A stretch of DNA of 64,000 nucleotides from a virus. Below are positions 27,835-37,250 of this stretch, piece by piece. The notes under the pieces are model-generated. The model made no database searches. It had not been told where the DNA came from and worked only from the letters and a program-made list of their open reading frames with translations. Location of the stretch: positions 1 through 64,000 of the IMG/VR virus record IMGVR_UViG_3300021963_000121. One strand, 5' to 3'. The position numbers and the translations under genes were made by a program. Every line of letters starts with the position of its first letter. Within the stretch, counting starts at the first letter, position 1.

Positions 27835-30800
27835 TTACTCGCTTGTTTTGCTAACAACCTGTGAAGTTAAAAGATTTAACTCGCCAGCTGTAATATTATT
27901 AAGAATTTCAATGTTATCGACTGTTGCTGAGCTAACTAAAATTTCATCTGGTCTTGCCTGTATTTCAATTAAACTGCCAAATGCCTGAGACTGTTGTTTA
28001 GGCACAAGTACCATACTGCTAATATCTGGAGCATTTTGTGTTGTCACATAAGTGATCAACTCGCTGGCATAAAATCTATCACCAAAATCCCAATTAGCAA
28101 TATCAAAAAATTCATTAATAGAATTTATAATTCTAACTTTTAAATTGTTATCATTAATAGTTATCGAAGGATTTTTCACCACTTTAAAAGTTGCTTGAAA
28201 CTCCGGTGCTGCTTTGCTGCCAAACAACGGAAAATATCTTACAGGATGATAAACTATTTCGTCGCTGATAGATTTTATTTCTGTAAGGTTAGTTCCAAAT
28301 TTTATTCTCATTGCTTCCGATGTTGGCAACTCAGGTTCCGTAGAAAGATAACCAACCAACCAATTTCTATAGTTTAGATCATAAGTTCTTTCAAGTAGAT
28401 AAACATCAATGATATTGCTTACACTTGGGTCAATTCTTCTATCGCTGCTAGCATTATGAATATACTGAAATTTAAGATTATCTCTGCCAATAAACGCAGA
28501 ATAGCTAGGATCTAATATAAAAGATCTAGTTACTAGGTCTACACGTTTGATAACATTTTCATCTTGATCATAAAAATAAATCAACTGATTGTGATCATAA
28601 TCATTAACATTGGCATTAATTTCTTTGTCTAAAATTAATATTTTTCCATCAACGTTAGGGATATATTTTAAATTTTTAAATCCAAACTCGTCTGTGGCTT
28701 CTTGGAAAAACAAATATTTGTTTGTGACAGCGGTACCAACGATTTCGTCAAACGCATCTGGGTTGTCTGCTGTGCCATCGCTGTCAGTGTCTATGAATGC
28801 CAGTTTAATACTTTCATAACTTTGATACCCATCATCATATCTTAACGAATCAGCAACTTCAAAGGCAATGTTTTGTTTTAGTATCTGATTTTGATTAACT
28901 AAATTTATAACGTCAGCAAGTGTAAAATCAATATTAGATGATTTCAAAGACATAATATCGTTGGCTACATCAATGTAACTTTTAGCACGACCAGTTGGTG
29001 TAGTGTTAATGCCTAACACTTTAACTTGATCTTTGATCACAGTTCTGCTTTTACTATCGTAAATTTTTTCATTGCTGTCAAAATAAAATCTGTTCTGACT
29101 AACACTAGAAAATACATAATCTGTATTTCGTATTCTAACCAGATATTCTTCGCCATCAAACACAAATGCTATTAACCAAGATGCGTCACTATTAGCATTA
29201 ACAGTACTGCCAGCTTGACCTAAACTAAAATCATTGTTTAAATCGATATTTGTCGAAGTTACAATTTTCCATGTTCTGGAAGTTAGGTCGTATCGTAGGC
29301 CAAATGTTTCAGAAGCAAATGAAAGATTTAAAATTTCAGTTTCAATATCTGTGCTAACGTCTGTGATAAATTTAGGCACTACCTGAGAAGGTCTTGCTCC
29401 TGTAGGAATCACATCACTAAATGTTATTGGTCCTAGGCCAGAATTTAAATTGCCTTTGCCGGCATTGGTTCCGTCACCGACAATTTTTACAACTCGAGAC
29501 CAAATGTATTTTGTCTGTTCTAGATCCGCAGGATCAAAATTAACAATTTCTCCGTTTTTAAAAGCCTGAGATAAATTTGGATCTGTGATAAACTTAACCA
29601 ATGATCCAACTTCAACAAATCTTAAGTTACTGCTGGTATACGAGCCGCCAACTTTAATTGGAAAACTATCAAAAAAGTTTCCAAAATACCCAGTACATGC
29701 TGTGGTATCTTTAGTAGATTGGAGCCACTTAACGTTTACATCTGATGTAACTATTTTGTCAAAATTAGTTAAAAAGAAATTATAAGTTGAAAAGTCTTGT
29801 AACGCAGGCTCAACTGTGTTTCTTAAAAAATTTAAAACTATATTTTTGTTTGTGTATCTAAAACTAAATGTTTTTTCAACGTCTTTTCTATACAAATAAC
29901 CGTCGTCAGCAAAAACATTCACTTTAGAATATTTTCCAGACGCATCAACAATGTCAAAATTTCTTGACACGCCGCTGCTAGTTCTGTTGACTGCTTTTAC
30001 TTTTAAAATATCTTGGCTGCTCGACAATGGAGCAAGATTATAATCTTCTCCAGTTATCATTCTGTTTTGTGTATAAAACAATGCCGGAGCTTTGGTTCTA
30101 ATAGAATCAATATCTTCAGATACTGCTGAATTATCTACAGTATAGTTTAATCCCACAGACAATGTTAGTGTGTGTTCAGCACCAAGACTATTTCTATATT
30201 TTACTTCAAGATTAATGCCCTTCATTTCATTAGGGGATATAGTATACTCTAAACCATTGGATACTCTGTAATACGCTCTAAAATTTCCTTTAGGTAAATT
30301 GCCGTAGACACCGTCAGAAAATAACAAATCAACTTGATCGTTTTCTCTTGTTATAATAGAGTAGATATTTCGTTGATTGCTGTTGATGCTGTTATATACA
30401 ACATTGTTTCCTTCTACTGAACTAACTTTTGTCCACAGAGCTGATTCAACTCCTTGACTGTTGGTAGAATATAACCAGAAATCGTCGTTGTTAATTCCGT
30501 TTGTTTGAATTGAAACTATTTCACTAGTAGTTGGCTGAACAATTGAAAAATCTGCGCTTTCTAATGAGCCTTGTTTAAACAACATAAAAAATCCAGTGTT
30601 ATTACTTGAATTTCCTTTGCCGTCTTGTCTGTAGATAAATCCTATCTGCGTGCCTGGAGTAGGATCTTCTTCGTATATTGATTCTGAATTAATCACAGAA
30701 GTACTGCCAGCTTCAAACGTCATACTACGGCCGCCTGTTACTTTGCTAAAAGCAAATACTGGAACTCCAGTAGCTGTCGAATTAAAACGATATTGTTCAG

Positions 30801-31350
30801 TAGGGATCCCGTCAATGACTGCGCTGCCTTGACTTTTACCAAATTCAATATTTGGAATCATAGCAGAATTTAATATTAAAATAAATTGTTCGTACCAGTT
30901 AGGATTAGTTGGGTCATTCCAACTAATACTTTGTCTTGAAAGATTTAGACCGTTACTGTCAAAAAGATTTTCCGTAGTGGATACTGATTCAAATTTTAAA
31001 AGTCCCGATGCGGCAATGTTTCGTTTAGCGTTATAGCTGAGCATTCTAGCTAATCTAAGAACGCTTTCTTTTCGATTGGCTAACTCAATGAAATTTTCTC
31101 TACTGTTTAAATCAATGCGGAAAGCAAGACTTTGGCCCAAAAACGCAATAAGATCAATGAGAGCAACATACTCAGAACTTTCAATATAATCGTTGAAATC
31201 TTCCGGATAATTTTCACGGAGATACTCGATCATTACTCTGCGAAGATTTTCAAAATCGTAAGATTTAAAATCAGCATTTTTAAATGTCTGATAAATCCTA
31301 GTCCAATCTTCTGCTAGAATTAAATTATTTTGTCTTGAGGTAGTGGTCAT
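27835..31350 (-). CDS. 6: baseplate wedge subunit gp6
   Basis: A 1171-residue protein with the recognisable gp6 start region: 'DWTRIYQTFKNADFKSYDF', 'MIEYLRENYPEDFNDYIESS', 'LIDLIAFLGQSLAFRIDLNSR' and 'ENFIELANRKESVLRLARML'. In T4, gp6 dimers link neighbouring wedges into the baseplate ring. This copy is much longer than T4 gp6 (about 660 residues), as in marine relatives, with extra beta-rich segments in the middle and a C-terminal part ('EIVYHPVRYFPLF', 'EFFDIANWDFGDRFYASELI') that recalls gp6/J-type domains. It sits between gp25 and the giant protein. Upstream is a late-promoter motif and an AGGA ribosome site. Confidence 0.9.
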   Translation of the reverse strand: MTTTSRQNNLILAEDWTRIYQTFKNADFKSYDFENLRRVMIEYLRENYPEDFNDYIESSEYVALIDLIAFLGQSLAFRIDLNSRENFIELANRKESVLRLARMLSYNAKRNIAASGLLKFESVSTTENLFDSNGLNLSRQSISWNDPTNPNWYEQFILILNSAMIPNIEFGKSQGSAVIDGIPTEQYRFNSTATGVPVFAFSKVTGGRSMTFEAGSTSVINSESIYEEDPTPGTQIGFIYRQDGKGNSSNNTGFFMLFKQGSLESADFSIVQPTTSEIVSIQTNGINNDDFWLYSTNSQGVESALWTKVSSVEGNNVVYNSINSNQRNIYSIITRENDQVDLLFSDGVYGNLPKGNFRAYYRVSNGLEYTISPNEMKGINLEVKYRNSLGAEHTLTLSVGLNYTVDNSAVSEDIDSIRTKAPALFYTQNRMITGEDYNLAPLSSSQDILKVKAVNRTSSGVSRNFDIVDASGKYSKVNVFADDGYLYRKDVEKTFSFRYTNKNIVLNFLRNTVEPALQDFSTYNFFLTNFDKIVTSDVNVKWLQSTKDTTACTGYFGNFFDSFPIKVGGSYTSSNLRFVEVGSLVKFITDPNLSQAFKNGEIVNFDPADLEQTKYIWSRVVKIVGDGTNAGKGNLNSGLGPITFSDVIPTGARPSQVVPKFITDVSTDIETEILNLSFASETFGLRYDLTSRTWKIVTSTNIDLNNDFSLGQAGSTVNANSDASWLIAFVFDGEEYLVRIRNTDYVFSSVSQNRFYFDSNEKIYDSKSRTVIKDQVKVLGINTTPTGRAKSYIDVANDIMSLKSSNIDFTLADVINLVNQNQILKQNIAFEVADSLRYDDGYQSYESIKLAFIDTDSDGTADNPDAFDEIVGTAVTNKYLFFQEATDEFGFKNLKYIPNVDGKILILDKEINANVNDYDHNQLIYFYDQDENVIKRVDLVTRSFILDPSYSAFIGRDNLKFQYIHNASSDRRIDPSVSNIIDVYLLERTYDLNYRNWLVGYLSTEPELPTSEAMRIKFGTNLTEIKSISDEIVYHPVRYFPLFGSKAAPEFQATFKVVKNPSITINDNNLKVRIINSINEFFDIANWDFGDRFYASELITYVTTQNAPDISSMVLVPKQQSQAFGSLIEIQARPDEILVSSATVDNIEILNNITAGELNLLTSQVVSKTSE

Positions 31351-31367
31351 GTATCGTTCCTATAATC

Positions 31368-31375
31368 TATTTATT
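31368..31375 (-). promoter_or_regulatory. late promoter candidate for gp6 and the giant gene
   Basis: Minus-strand AATAAATA in the 52-bp gap between gp25 and gp6, about 18 bp before the gp6 ATG. The predicted leader contains the AGGA ribosome site. This is the nearest late promoter candidate upstream of the 15-kb giant gene. Confidence 0.6.
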
Positions 31376-31402
31376 TGATTTTATAATGTGCGCATTTTAT
31401 TT

Positions 31403-31837
31403 TTAAGAACGTCGAGTATTGTCAAAATTAACTGTCATCTTTTCTTGTACATTGGTGTTGATATAAAAAAGATCTAGATCTATTCTAACACCTTGATCAA
31501 CTACATTAACCTGTATGTTTAATGGTTGAACTCGAGGATCTCTGTTAACCACTTCCTCTACGTCTGCTTTAATTTTGTCTACAGTTTCGTCGTTCATAGG
31601 CTCGTATAACAGTGCCCAAATTCCTGTGCCAAACGACGGGTTTTCTAATTTTTCTCCACGCTTAATATTAAAATGATTTAACAGATCTTGCTTTACTAGA
31701 TCTATATCATATTCTTTAAATTTTTCTTTTTGCCGTCTAGAATTAAAACCTTTATACAAAAATAGTCCGGTGTTAGACTGGCCAACACTGGCTTTAATTG
31801 TTTCAGCTTTTTTAACATTGTAAATTTTATTTGCCAT
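31403..31837 (-). CDS. 25: baseplate wedge subunit gp25
   Basis: A 144-residue member of the GpW/gp25 family (T4 gp25 is 132 residues). Diagnostic parts are 'DIDLVKQDLLNHFNIKRGEKLENPSFGTGIW' (read in two pieces), followed by 'LLYEPMNDETVDKIKADVEEV' and 'RDPRVQPLNIQV'. gp25 forms the wedge core with gp6 and gp53 and initiates sheath polymerisation in contractile tails. The gp5-gp25-gp6 order is the usual one in marine T4-like phages. Its start is 11 bp after the gp5 stop. Confidence 0.92.
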   Translation of the reverse strand: MANKIYNVKKAETIKASVGQSNTGLFLYKGFNSRRQKEKFKEYDIDLVKQDLLNHFNIKRGEKLENPSFGTGIWALLYEPMNDETVDKIKADVEEVVNRDPRVQPLNIQVNVVDQGVRIDLDLFYINTNVQEKMTVNFDNTRRS

Positions 31838-31848
31838 AATCTATTTCC

Positions 31849-33462
31849 TTAGACATCTCTGTCAGTTTCTAAAAGACCAGTTTTTTCTGGATCAACGTTT
31901 TCGTGCCCAGGCCACGGCTCATGCATAGGAATACGTTTCATAATACTTTCTATTGGAGTTGTTCCTTGAAAGCCCGTTGACTTCCAATCTAGTGTTACGT
32001 CAACTTTGATGTTTTCACGTAACGCTAATTCTTTAGGAGTTGTTGCTTCTGTTGCTGGTGTGGCAGGTTCTGCTACTACAGAACTGTTCATGTAAATTTT
32101 GTTTCCAGTAGTGACTTTATGATTGTTTCCACTTAGTATATTTGAATCAACTCCTGAAGTTAAAAATGAACTGGCAGCGGTATTAAAATTTAGATTACCA
32201 GTCGCTGTAAATGTCGAAACGCCTTTAATTTTAATGCTGTTGTTAGCATCAACTGATAAAGTAGAGTTACCTGTAATAACTGTGTCTGATGTACCTTTGA
32301 TTTGAATTTTTTGATCTTTACCAACAATCAACGTGTGATTTTCTACAACCTGTGTGTACATGGATTTTTCAGCACGGAGATTTATATTTCTTCCAGCTTC
32401 AATGTTTACGTCTCGATCAGCTCGGAAGTTAAAGTCACCTTCTGAATGTATGCTGATACTGTCAGAAGAATAAATGTCAATTTTACCGTTGCTGGTTAGT
32501 TCTATCCAAGCTGTGCCTTTGGAGTTTCCTATGTAGATCAAGTCCTCTGAATTGTGCATCAATAACTGATGACCAGTTCGTGTTCTTACTCTAAAATACT
32601 CATTAAAAGGAATTCTTACGTCACCACCGTCAGCATCACTGCTAACATATTCTGACTTGCCAACACCAGCGGCAGTTGTCCTAACAAAACGATCATCGCC
32701 GTCGTCCATGACCAATTGTGTGCCGCCAACTCTGCTAACAAACACATCTTTTTCAGAAGGATTTTCTATTGTTCCTGCTTTGGCTTTTTTTGCTCCAGAT
32801 CGCTTATCTAAAGGGCCTGGAGTAGAAATTCCATAGACATTAGAAATATAATTTCGTCGCATAGACGATGTTGTGGGTCCGCGAATGTAATCTGCTACCA
32901 GTCCTTGTGCTAACATAAATCCTGCCATTGGATGTATTGGACGTTTGATATTGTCAGTATTTTTATTAGTGTTGGCCTCTTCTGATAATACGTTAATTTC
33001 AGCAACCGGCAGTGTAGAAGTTCCGTATTCTGACAGTTCACTAGGAGCACCGTCAACAGAAGCGGAAGCAGCAATGGCCGGCACCATATGATTCATATGA
33101 ACATTAGGAACACAGCCAATCCAAAAACATTTTCCTATCTCTTGAACAAAAATTACCAAGACAGTAACGCCAATATCAGGAGGCACAAAAGACATGCCAT
33201 AACTTTTTTGTGTGTCATTGAACGCTTGACTATTGCCAGTATTACTGCCGTTGAACGCTTCGTTGGTAGATCCAAAGAATGGTGGACAATAATGAGCAGG
33301 TATTGTAGATGTTTCTTGCCCAAAGATATCATTGTTCATTCCCAGCAGCTGAACAAACAACGTGCCCATAAATTCGCTGTCGCCGTGACCAACTACTCGA
33401 GCCAAGCGAGGCCCAGACATTTTTGGCGTTTCAATTGTATTATTTGGAATATAAGCTTGCAT
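31849..33462 (-). CDS. 5: baseplate hub/spike protein gp5, without lysozyme domain
   Basis: A 537-residue spike protein. Residues about 18-130 form the OB-fold-like gp5/VgrG N-terminal domain ('GPRLARVVGHGDSEFMGTLF', 'VPPDIGVTVLVIFVQ'). Residues about 300-450 hold the periodic repeat of the triple-stranded beta-helix needle (for example 'GDFNFRADRDVNIEAGRNINLRA'). The C-terminus has 'RIPMHEPWPGHENVDP'. T4 gp5 has a lysozyme domain between OB-fold and needle; here I see no lysozyme catalytic Glu-Asp-Thr pattern and no domain of that size. The protein should puncture the outer membrane. Peptidoglycan cleavage may instead come from the M23 protein at 44483. Confidence 0.88.
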   Translation of the reverse strand: MQAYIPNNTIETPKMSGPRLARVVGHGDSEFMGTLFVQLLGMNNDIFGQETSTIPAHYCPPFFGSTNEAFNGSNTGNSQAFNDTQKSYGMSFVPPDIGVTVLVIFVQEIGKCFWIGCVPNVHMNHMVPAIAASASVDGAPSELSEYGTSTLPVAEINVLSEEANTNKNTDNIKRPIHPMAGFMLAQGLVADYIRGPTTSSMRRNYISNVYGISTPGPLDKRSGAKKAKAGTIENPSEKDVFVSRVGGTQLVMDDGDDRFVRTTAAGVGKSEYVSSDADGGDVRIPFNEYFRVRTRTGHQLLMHNSEDLIYIGNSKGTAWIELTSNGKIDIYSSDSISIHSEGDFNFRADRDVNIEAGRNINLRAEKSMYTQVVENHTLIVGKDQKIQIKGTSDTVITGNSTLSVDANNSIKIKGVSTFTATGNLNFNTAASSFLTSGVDSNILSGNNHKVTTGNKIYMNSSVVAEPATPATEATTPKELALRENIKVDVTLDWKSTGFQGTTPIESIMKRIPMHEPWPGHENVDPEKTGLLETDRDV

Positions 33463-33473
33463 TGTTTTCCTTG

Positions 33474-35735
33474 TTAATCAGGCGGTAGACCAGCATTGCC
33501 CCGGTACGGAAAAGGCGATGGACCAGGGCCGAAGTCTGTTGCTGTTAATGGTTTAGCTTCTAGGTTTGTCTTTGGAGCAACTGCTTGTGAAATTACTCCT
33601 AATTTAGCAGCGTCACTGGCTTGTGAAGCAGCACCGGAATTGCTTACTTTAGCAGCGTTACTGGCTTGTGAAGCAGCACCGGAACTGCTTACCGAAGCTT
33701 CGCCAACTTTGTTCGATTCGCCACTTGTTCTATATAAACCAAGGTCACTATCGGTTCTAGCAGCATTAAGTTGAGCGTCTCCAAGTTCAAGAGTATCTTG
33801 TTGTAAATCTCTCAATAATGTTAGTCGTTGAGTAAACACCCCGTCTTTGATTGTATTTTTAGTTCTAAGAATTTTGTATAACCCACTAAAAGGACTGTAG
33901 CCTCTAGGAAATTCAAAAAATGATCCGTCTGGGACAGGAGCATCTATTGGGGTTCGTATACCCAAAAACACTCTAATTTCTGATTCGCCGTCGGCCATAG
34001 ACCCGTTAGACCGGACTAGTTCTGATACACCGGCGGGGCGCTTTACTTGAGCAGCTTGAGATGACTTGTCTATAAGGAAAACACCAGCTTCACTGAGATA
34101 ATAAGGATCACCAACAATATCCATCTCAACTCTAATTTTACCTTTATCGTTGGTTGTTCTTAGTGCCTGTTGAAATATTCTAGCTACTTTAACTGCTGCG
34201 TCATCGGCATACGCACCATATTCAGGCGCTGCGGCTGCGTTAGGAGCTCGAAATATTCTATTTGACCCAGTAACTCTAGCCAACTGACTAAGATCATCAC
34301 CAACATTAGCTGTGTAAATTACTTCTTTGTCAACTTTTCCTGCTACTGCTAGTGAATTTGTTGCGCTATTTCCTGGTTCAGTTACGGTTATTGCGGTAAA
34401 GTGTAAAAAATCAAAATTCAATTCCCATTTAATAATATCATCATTTTGACCTGTATACAAATATTCATATTTTCTAACTATTGATTTTCTTATTCCTTCA
34501 GCTCCTTTAAACCGTTTTCCTGGCTCTTGCCAAATACTAGAATGTGCTTTATACGGAACAACAACATATATTAATTTTTTTGCAAAAGCGCCAGATGTTG
34601 TGAGTTTTTTTAATTCAACTCTAGTTTCTATTCTATACCAGTCGATATATCCGGTAGGATCTTTTTGAGCGTTTTTAAAAGAGTTAAGACAGTATTCAGA
34701 ATGTAGCATCACTTCGTCTATCATTCTTGGAATTGTAGTTCCTTCCTTTACCAACGGAAATGTAAATGTCATTGATTGAACACTTATTTGATTTCTAGCT
34801 GGATCAAATACGGTTTTAATATCAACAAACTTACTGTTCTCAGGACCGCCGGTTGATAATTTTGAAGAAAGTATACTAGTTGCTTCAGGAAAAATTTCTA
34901 TTAAATATTCGTCAGCTTCACCAACAATAGCTTCATTTTGAGATTTTAATTCTTGAGCTTTTAATGCTGCTGTTAAAGACTTTGAACCGGTTGTTAAAAT
35001 TTCTTGAAGACTCGCACCTGTTATAGCAATTGAACGTTTTATATTGCTGTATATGCTAAGTTGAGGAATCATTGCTGCTGATATTGCGTTAACAGTATAT
35101 ACAGACCCAGTTTCATTAAAATTCATTTGAGAATTTACTAAACTAATAGCAAAGTATCGCGTAGTGCCAGGAGCCGATGACGATTTTACATCAATACTTC
35201 CATCTTGTTCCCAACCTTTGAATTCTATTTTTAAAACAAATACAGCCTCTTGATAATTTGGGTATCCTGCGTTGAGAGAGGCCAACAGCATACTTTGATA
35301 AAAAAGTCCCATGCTATAGGGTTCAAATACCTGAAACTGAAATCGTGTTGCTGAAGTACTACCAACTTGACTGTCTGGAACATGTATGGTATCAACTTCA
35401 AAATTATTAATATAATATTCCGGAGCACCGTAAAATGTGTTTGGGCGTTTGCCGAGCCCCGCAGGATCTTTTTTTCCTACATTGCCTCCTTCGCCAATAA
35501 TAAGATATTCTATAGACTCGTCTGAAGTGTAGGCGCCTTCATTATACCTGTCTTTTTGAATTACACCAAGGCTTATCATTGGGGTATATCCGCCAAGAAA
35601 TACCTTAAGGGGGTTTGGTTCGGCGGCCGGAAACAACGGATCAGTGTTGGCTTTTTTCTGTTCTTCAGCTGCTACTTTTAAAATTGCGCTGTCATACAGT
35701 TGTCCGGCACTGGTTTTTTTTAATACTGCTGACAT
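33474..35735 (-). CDS. baseplate hub protein, gp27-like by position
   Basis: A 753-residue protein between gp53 and gp5, where a hub (gp27-type) subunit would be expected. It is beta-rich, with 'EYLIIGEGGN', 'YYINNFEVDTIHVPD', 'ATRFQFQVFEPYSMGLFYQSM' and 'VFVLKIEFKGWEQDG'. A later part (about 470-520) contains 'YTANVGDDLSQLARVTGSNRIF'. The C-terminus (about 655-753) is an Ala/Ser-rich linker with a 15-residue tandem duplication. I do not recognise the sequence as T4 gp27; the hub role is inferred from gene order and fold style. It starts directly after the gp53 stop and ends 12 bp before gp5. Confidence 0.65.
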   Translation of the reverse strand: MSAVLKKTSAGQLYDSAILKVAAEEQKKANTDPLFPAAEPNPLKVFLGGYTPMISLGVIQKDRYNEGAYTSDESIEYLIIGEGGNVGKKDPAGLGKRPNTFYGAPEYYINNFEVDTIHVPDSQVGSTSATRFQFQVFEPYSMGLFYQSMLLASLNAGYPNYQEAVFVLKIEFKGWEQDGSIDVKSSSAPGTTRYFAISLVNSQMNFNETGSVYTVNAISAAMIPQLSIYSNIKRSIAITGASLQEILTTGSKSLTAALKAQELKSQNEAIVGEADEYLIEIFPEATSILSSKLSTGGPENSKFVDIKTVFDPARNQISVQSMTFTFPLVKEGTTIPRMIDEVMLHSEYCLNSFKNAQKDPTGYIDWYRIETRVELKKLTTSGAFAKKLIYVVVPYKAHSSIWQEPGKRFKGAEGIRKSIVRKYEYLYTGQNDDIIKWELNFDFLHFTAITVTEPGNSATNSLAVAGKVDKEVIYTANVGDDLSQLARVTGSNRIFRAPNAAAAPEYGAYADDAAVKVARIFQQALRTTNDKGKIRVEMDIVGDPYYLSEAGVFLIDKSSQAAQVKRPAGVSELVRSNGSMADGESEIRVFLGIRTPIDAPVPDGSFFEFPRGYSPFSGLYKILRTKNTIKDGVFTQRLTLLRDLQQDTLELGDAQLNAARTDSDLGLYRTSGESNKVGEASVSSSGAASQASNAAKVSNSGAASQASDAAKLGVISQAVAPKTNLEAKPLTATDFGPGPSPFPYRGNAGLPPD
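33603..33692 (-). repeat. 45-bp tandem duplication in the hub-like gene
   Basis: Two copies with a 45-bp period (33603-33647 and 33648-33692) differ at only a few bases. They encode two Gly-Ala-Ala-Ser-Gln-Ala-Ser-rich 15-residue units in the C-terminal linker. Confidence 0.8.
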
Positions 35736-36035
35736 TTAGGATCCCATAAATCGTTGTAGATTATTTTTTTTAGGTATTTTAATTGTGACGCCTGGTTCAA
35801 AATCATAGACCGGATCTTTGATCACACCCATATTTCTTTGAACAAATACCCACCACAATTTACTATCACCATAAAAATCAAATGCTAATAAGTCTGGTCG
35901 ATGTTTGTATTGATTTTCTATAACATAATCTTCGTCATCGTCTTCAGCAGGAACAGGACGTATTGACAAAATATCTAGGTAGTTAAAATTTTCTGCGGTA
36001 TTATACCACGGTGATGATTTTCCATAATTAGCCAT
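35736..36035 (-). CDS. 53: baseplate wedge subunit gp53
   Basis: A 99-residue protein with the gp53 signature 'RPDLLAFDFYGDSKLWWVFV', then 'QRNMGVIKDPVYDFEPGVTI' and 'IPKKNNLQRFMG'. T4 gp53 is about twice as long; marine relatives carry this short LysM-like core. gp53 clamps wedge units to each other in the contractile-tail baseplate. Its start overlaps the gp48 stop by one base (TAATG) and its stop abuts the start of the hub-like gene, so the three genes are translationally coupled. Confidence 0.88.
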   Translation of the reverse strand: MANYGKSSPWYNTAENFNYLDILSIRPVPAEDDDEDYVIENQYKHRPDLLAFDFYGDSKLWWVFVQRNMGVIKDPVYDFEPGVTIKIPKKNNLQRFMGS

Positions 36036-37174
36036 TATAAAACTCCTGAGTACATGCCGCGGGTGTAATCTTTCATACTAAACTGTCTAACTCGTTCTCT
36101 ATTGTAGATTGGTGAAACAATCACTGTGATTGTACTCATCATTGGTACCCAAGTTTGATACTTACTATCCGCGCCGGTTTCTGTGATGGCACTGACCTCT
36201 TTACCTGTTTTAGAGGCAACCATTGTTATTGAATCTGCTTCGGGTCTAAGCCCATCCACTGAAGCAATTCTTTTGTAACTTACATTGTCTTTTAATTCTA
36301 CTTGATAACTTTTAATTACCACCGGAATACCATTAAAAATATAAGGCCCATAACCACTTAGATAACAGACAATTGGAGGATTTCCTTGTGGAGTGCTTTG
36401 GCCATAAAACATCTTTGTAGCAGACTTTAAAAAAGTTGTAGCAGCAATCCAGTACTGACCGTCACTGTAAGTGTTCACTGGGAAATCACAGGTTATTGTA
36501 ATATCTTCAACCGAACTATTTTTATATCCTTGATAAGAAAAATTATTATGTGTAGGGTCTGTAACAGTATAGTTGGCTTTGTGTGTCATTGTTATACTAG
36601 GAGTAAACGGAAACACCATGCCGTTGGTTTCTTTTAAAATTTTAAAAGGATGACCGGTAACATCGCCGCCGGCTAGTGCTTCAAAATTAGTTGATATTTT
36701 TACTCGCCAGTCGGTGGCTGCGGAACCTGAAACTTTAGTGAATACTTGAAAAGGGTCATCTTTGGATTTTTTAGCAGGAGACATTCCTTGTAATTGGCCT
36801 TTGATATTTCTAAAAATACTTGCGGCATCTCTACCAAATGCTTTAATACTATCCCCAGCTTGACTTAATATCGCAGGAGCAGAAGATATTAGTTGACCAA
36901 TAGCCAGCGCAGACCCCAACACGCCTAACGCCCTATCTAATCCTGAAAAATCAGGCAGATCGATTCCAAATCCTTTTTTAGATTTGGCGCCACCGCCAGG
37001 GCCGCCTCTAAAGCCGTTGACCGTTCCTGTGACCTGCGCATCAAGTTTCGATTGTGGATATGTGCCGCCCGGATCTATGAATGTATAAGATCCAGTATAG
37101 CCAGCAGACCCTGGCGCATTTTGTATTGTAGTTGTAGTCCCCGCTGTAGACTCACCGTTGGTTGGTAATGGCAT
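36035..37174 (-). CDS. 48: baseplate tail-tube cap protein gp48
   Basis: A 379-residue protein of the marine T4-like gp48 type. The N-terminal third is Gly/Ala-rich with a hydrophobic 'ALGVLGSALAIGQLISSAPAI' region (one short segment). The conserved C-terminal half has 'DWRVKIS', 'GMVFPFTPSITMTHKANYT', 'FPVNTYSDGQYWIAATTFL', 'PPIVCYLSGYGPYIFNGIPV' and 'NRERVRQFSMKDYTRGMY'. In T4, gp48 with gp54 caps the hub and primes tail-tube growth. It is the first gene of the minus-strand baseplate operon, with a late-promoter motif and an AAAGGATG ribosome site upstream. Confidence 0.85.
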   Translation of the reverse strand: MPLPTNGESTAGTTTTIQNAPGSAGYTGSYTFIDPGGTYPQSKLDAQVTGTVNGFRGGPGGGAKSKKGFGIDLPDFSGLDRALGVLGSALAIGQLISSAPAILSQAGDSIKAFGRDAASIFRNIKGQLQGMSPAKKSKDDPFQVFTKVSGSAATDWRVKISTNFEALAGGDVTGHPFKILKETNGMVFPFTPSITMTHKANYTVTDPTHNNFSYQGYKNSSVEDITITCDFPVNTYSDGQYWIAATTFLKSATKMFYGQSTPQGNPPIVCYLSGYGPYIFNGIPVVIKSYQVELKDNVSYKRIASVDGLRPEADSITMVASKTGKEVSAITETGADSKYQTWVPMMSTITVIVSPIYNRERVRQFSMKDYTRGMYSGVL

Positions 37175-37196
37175 ATTATTTTGGCATCCTTTAGTC

Positions 37197-37204
37197 TATT
37201 TATT
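37197..37204 (-). promoter_or_regulatory. late promoter candidate for the baseplate operon
   Basis: Minus-strand AATAAATA (context AAATAAATAG) in the divergent gap between gp48 and gp55. The predicted start is about 37191, leaving a short leader with AAAGGA before the gp48 ATG at 37174. Confidence 0.6.
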
Positions 37205-37216
37205 TCCTTAAAAATA

Positions 37217-37225
37217 TGCTATTAT
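37217..37225 (+). promoter_or_regulatory. extended -10 promoter candidate for gp55
   Basis: TGC followed by TATTAT forms an extended -10 element (TGn then one mismatch to TATAAT) 25 bp before the gp55 ATG. No good -35 is visible, as expected for extended -10 promoters. An AGAGGA ribosome site follows at about 37236-37241. Confidence 0.4.
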
Positions 37226-37250
37226 ATAAGTACTCAGAGGATTATAATTA

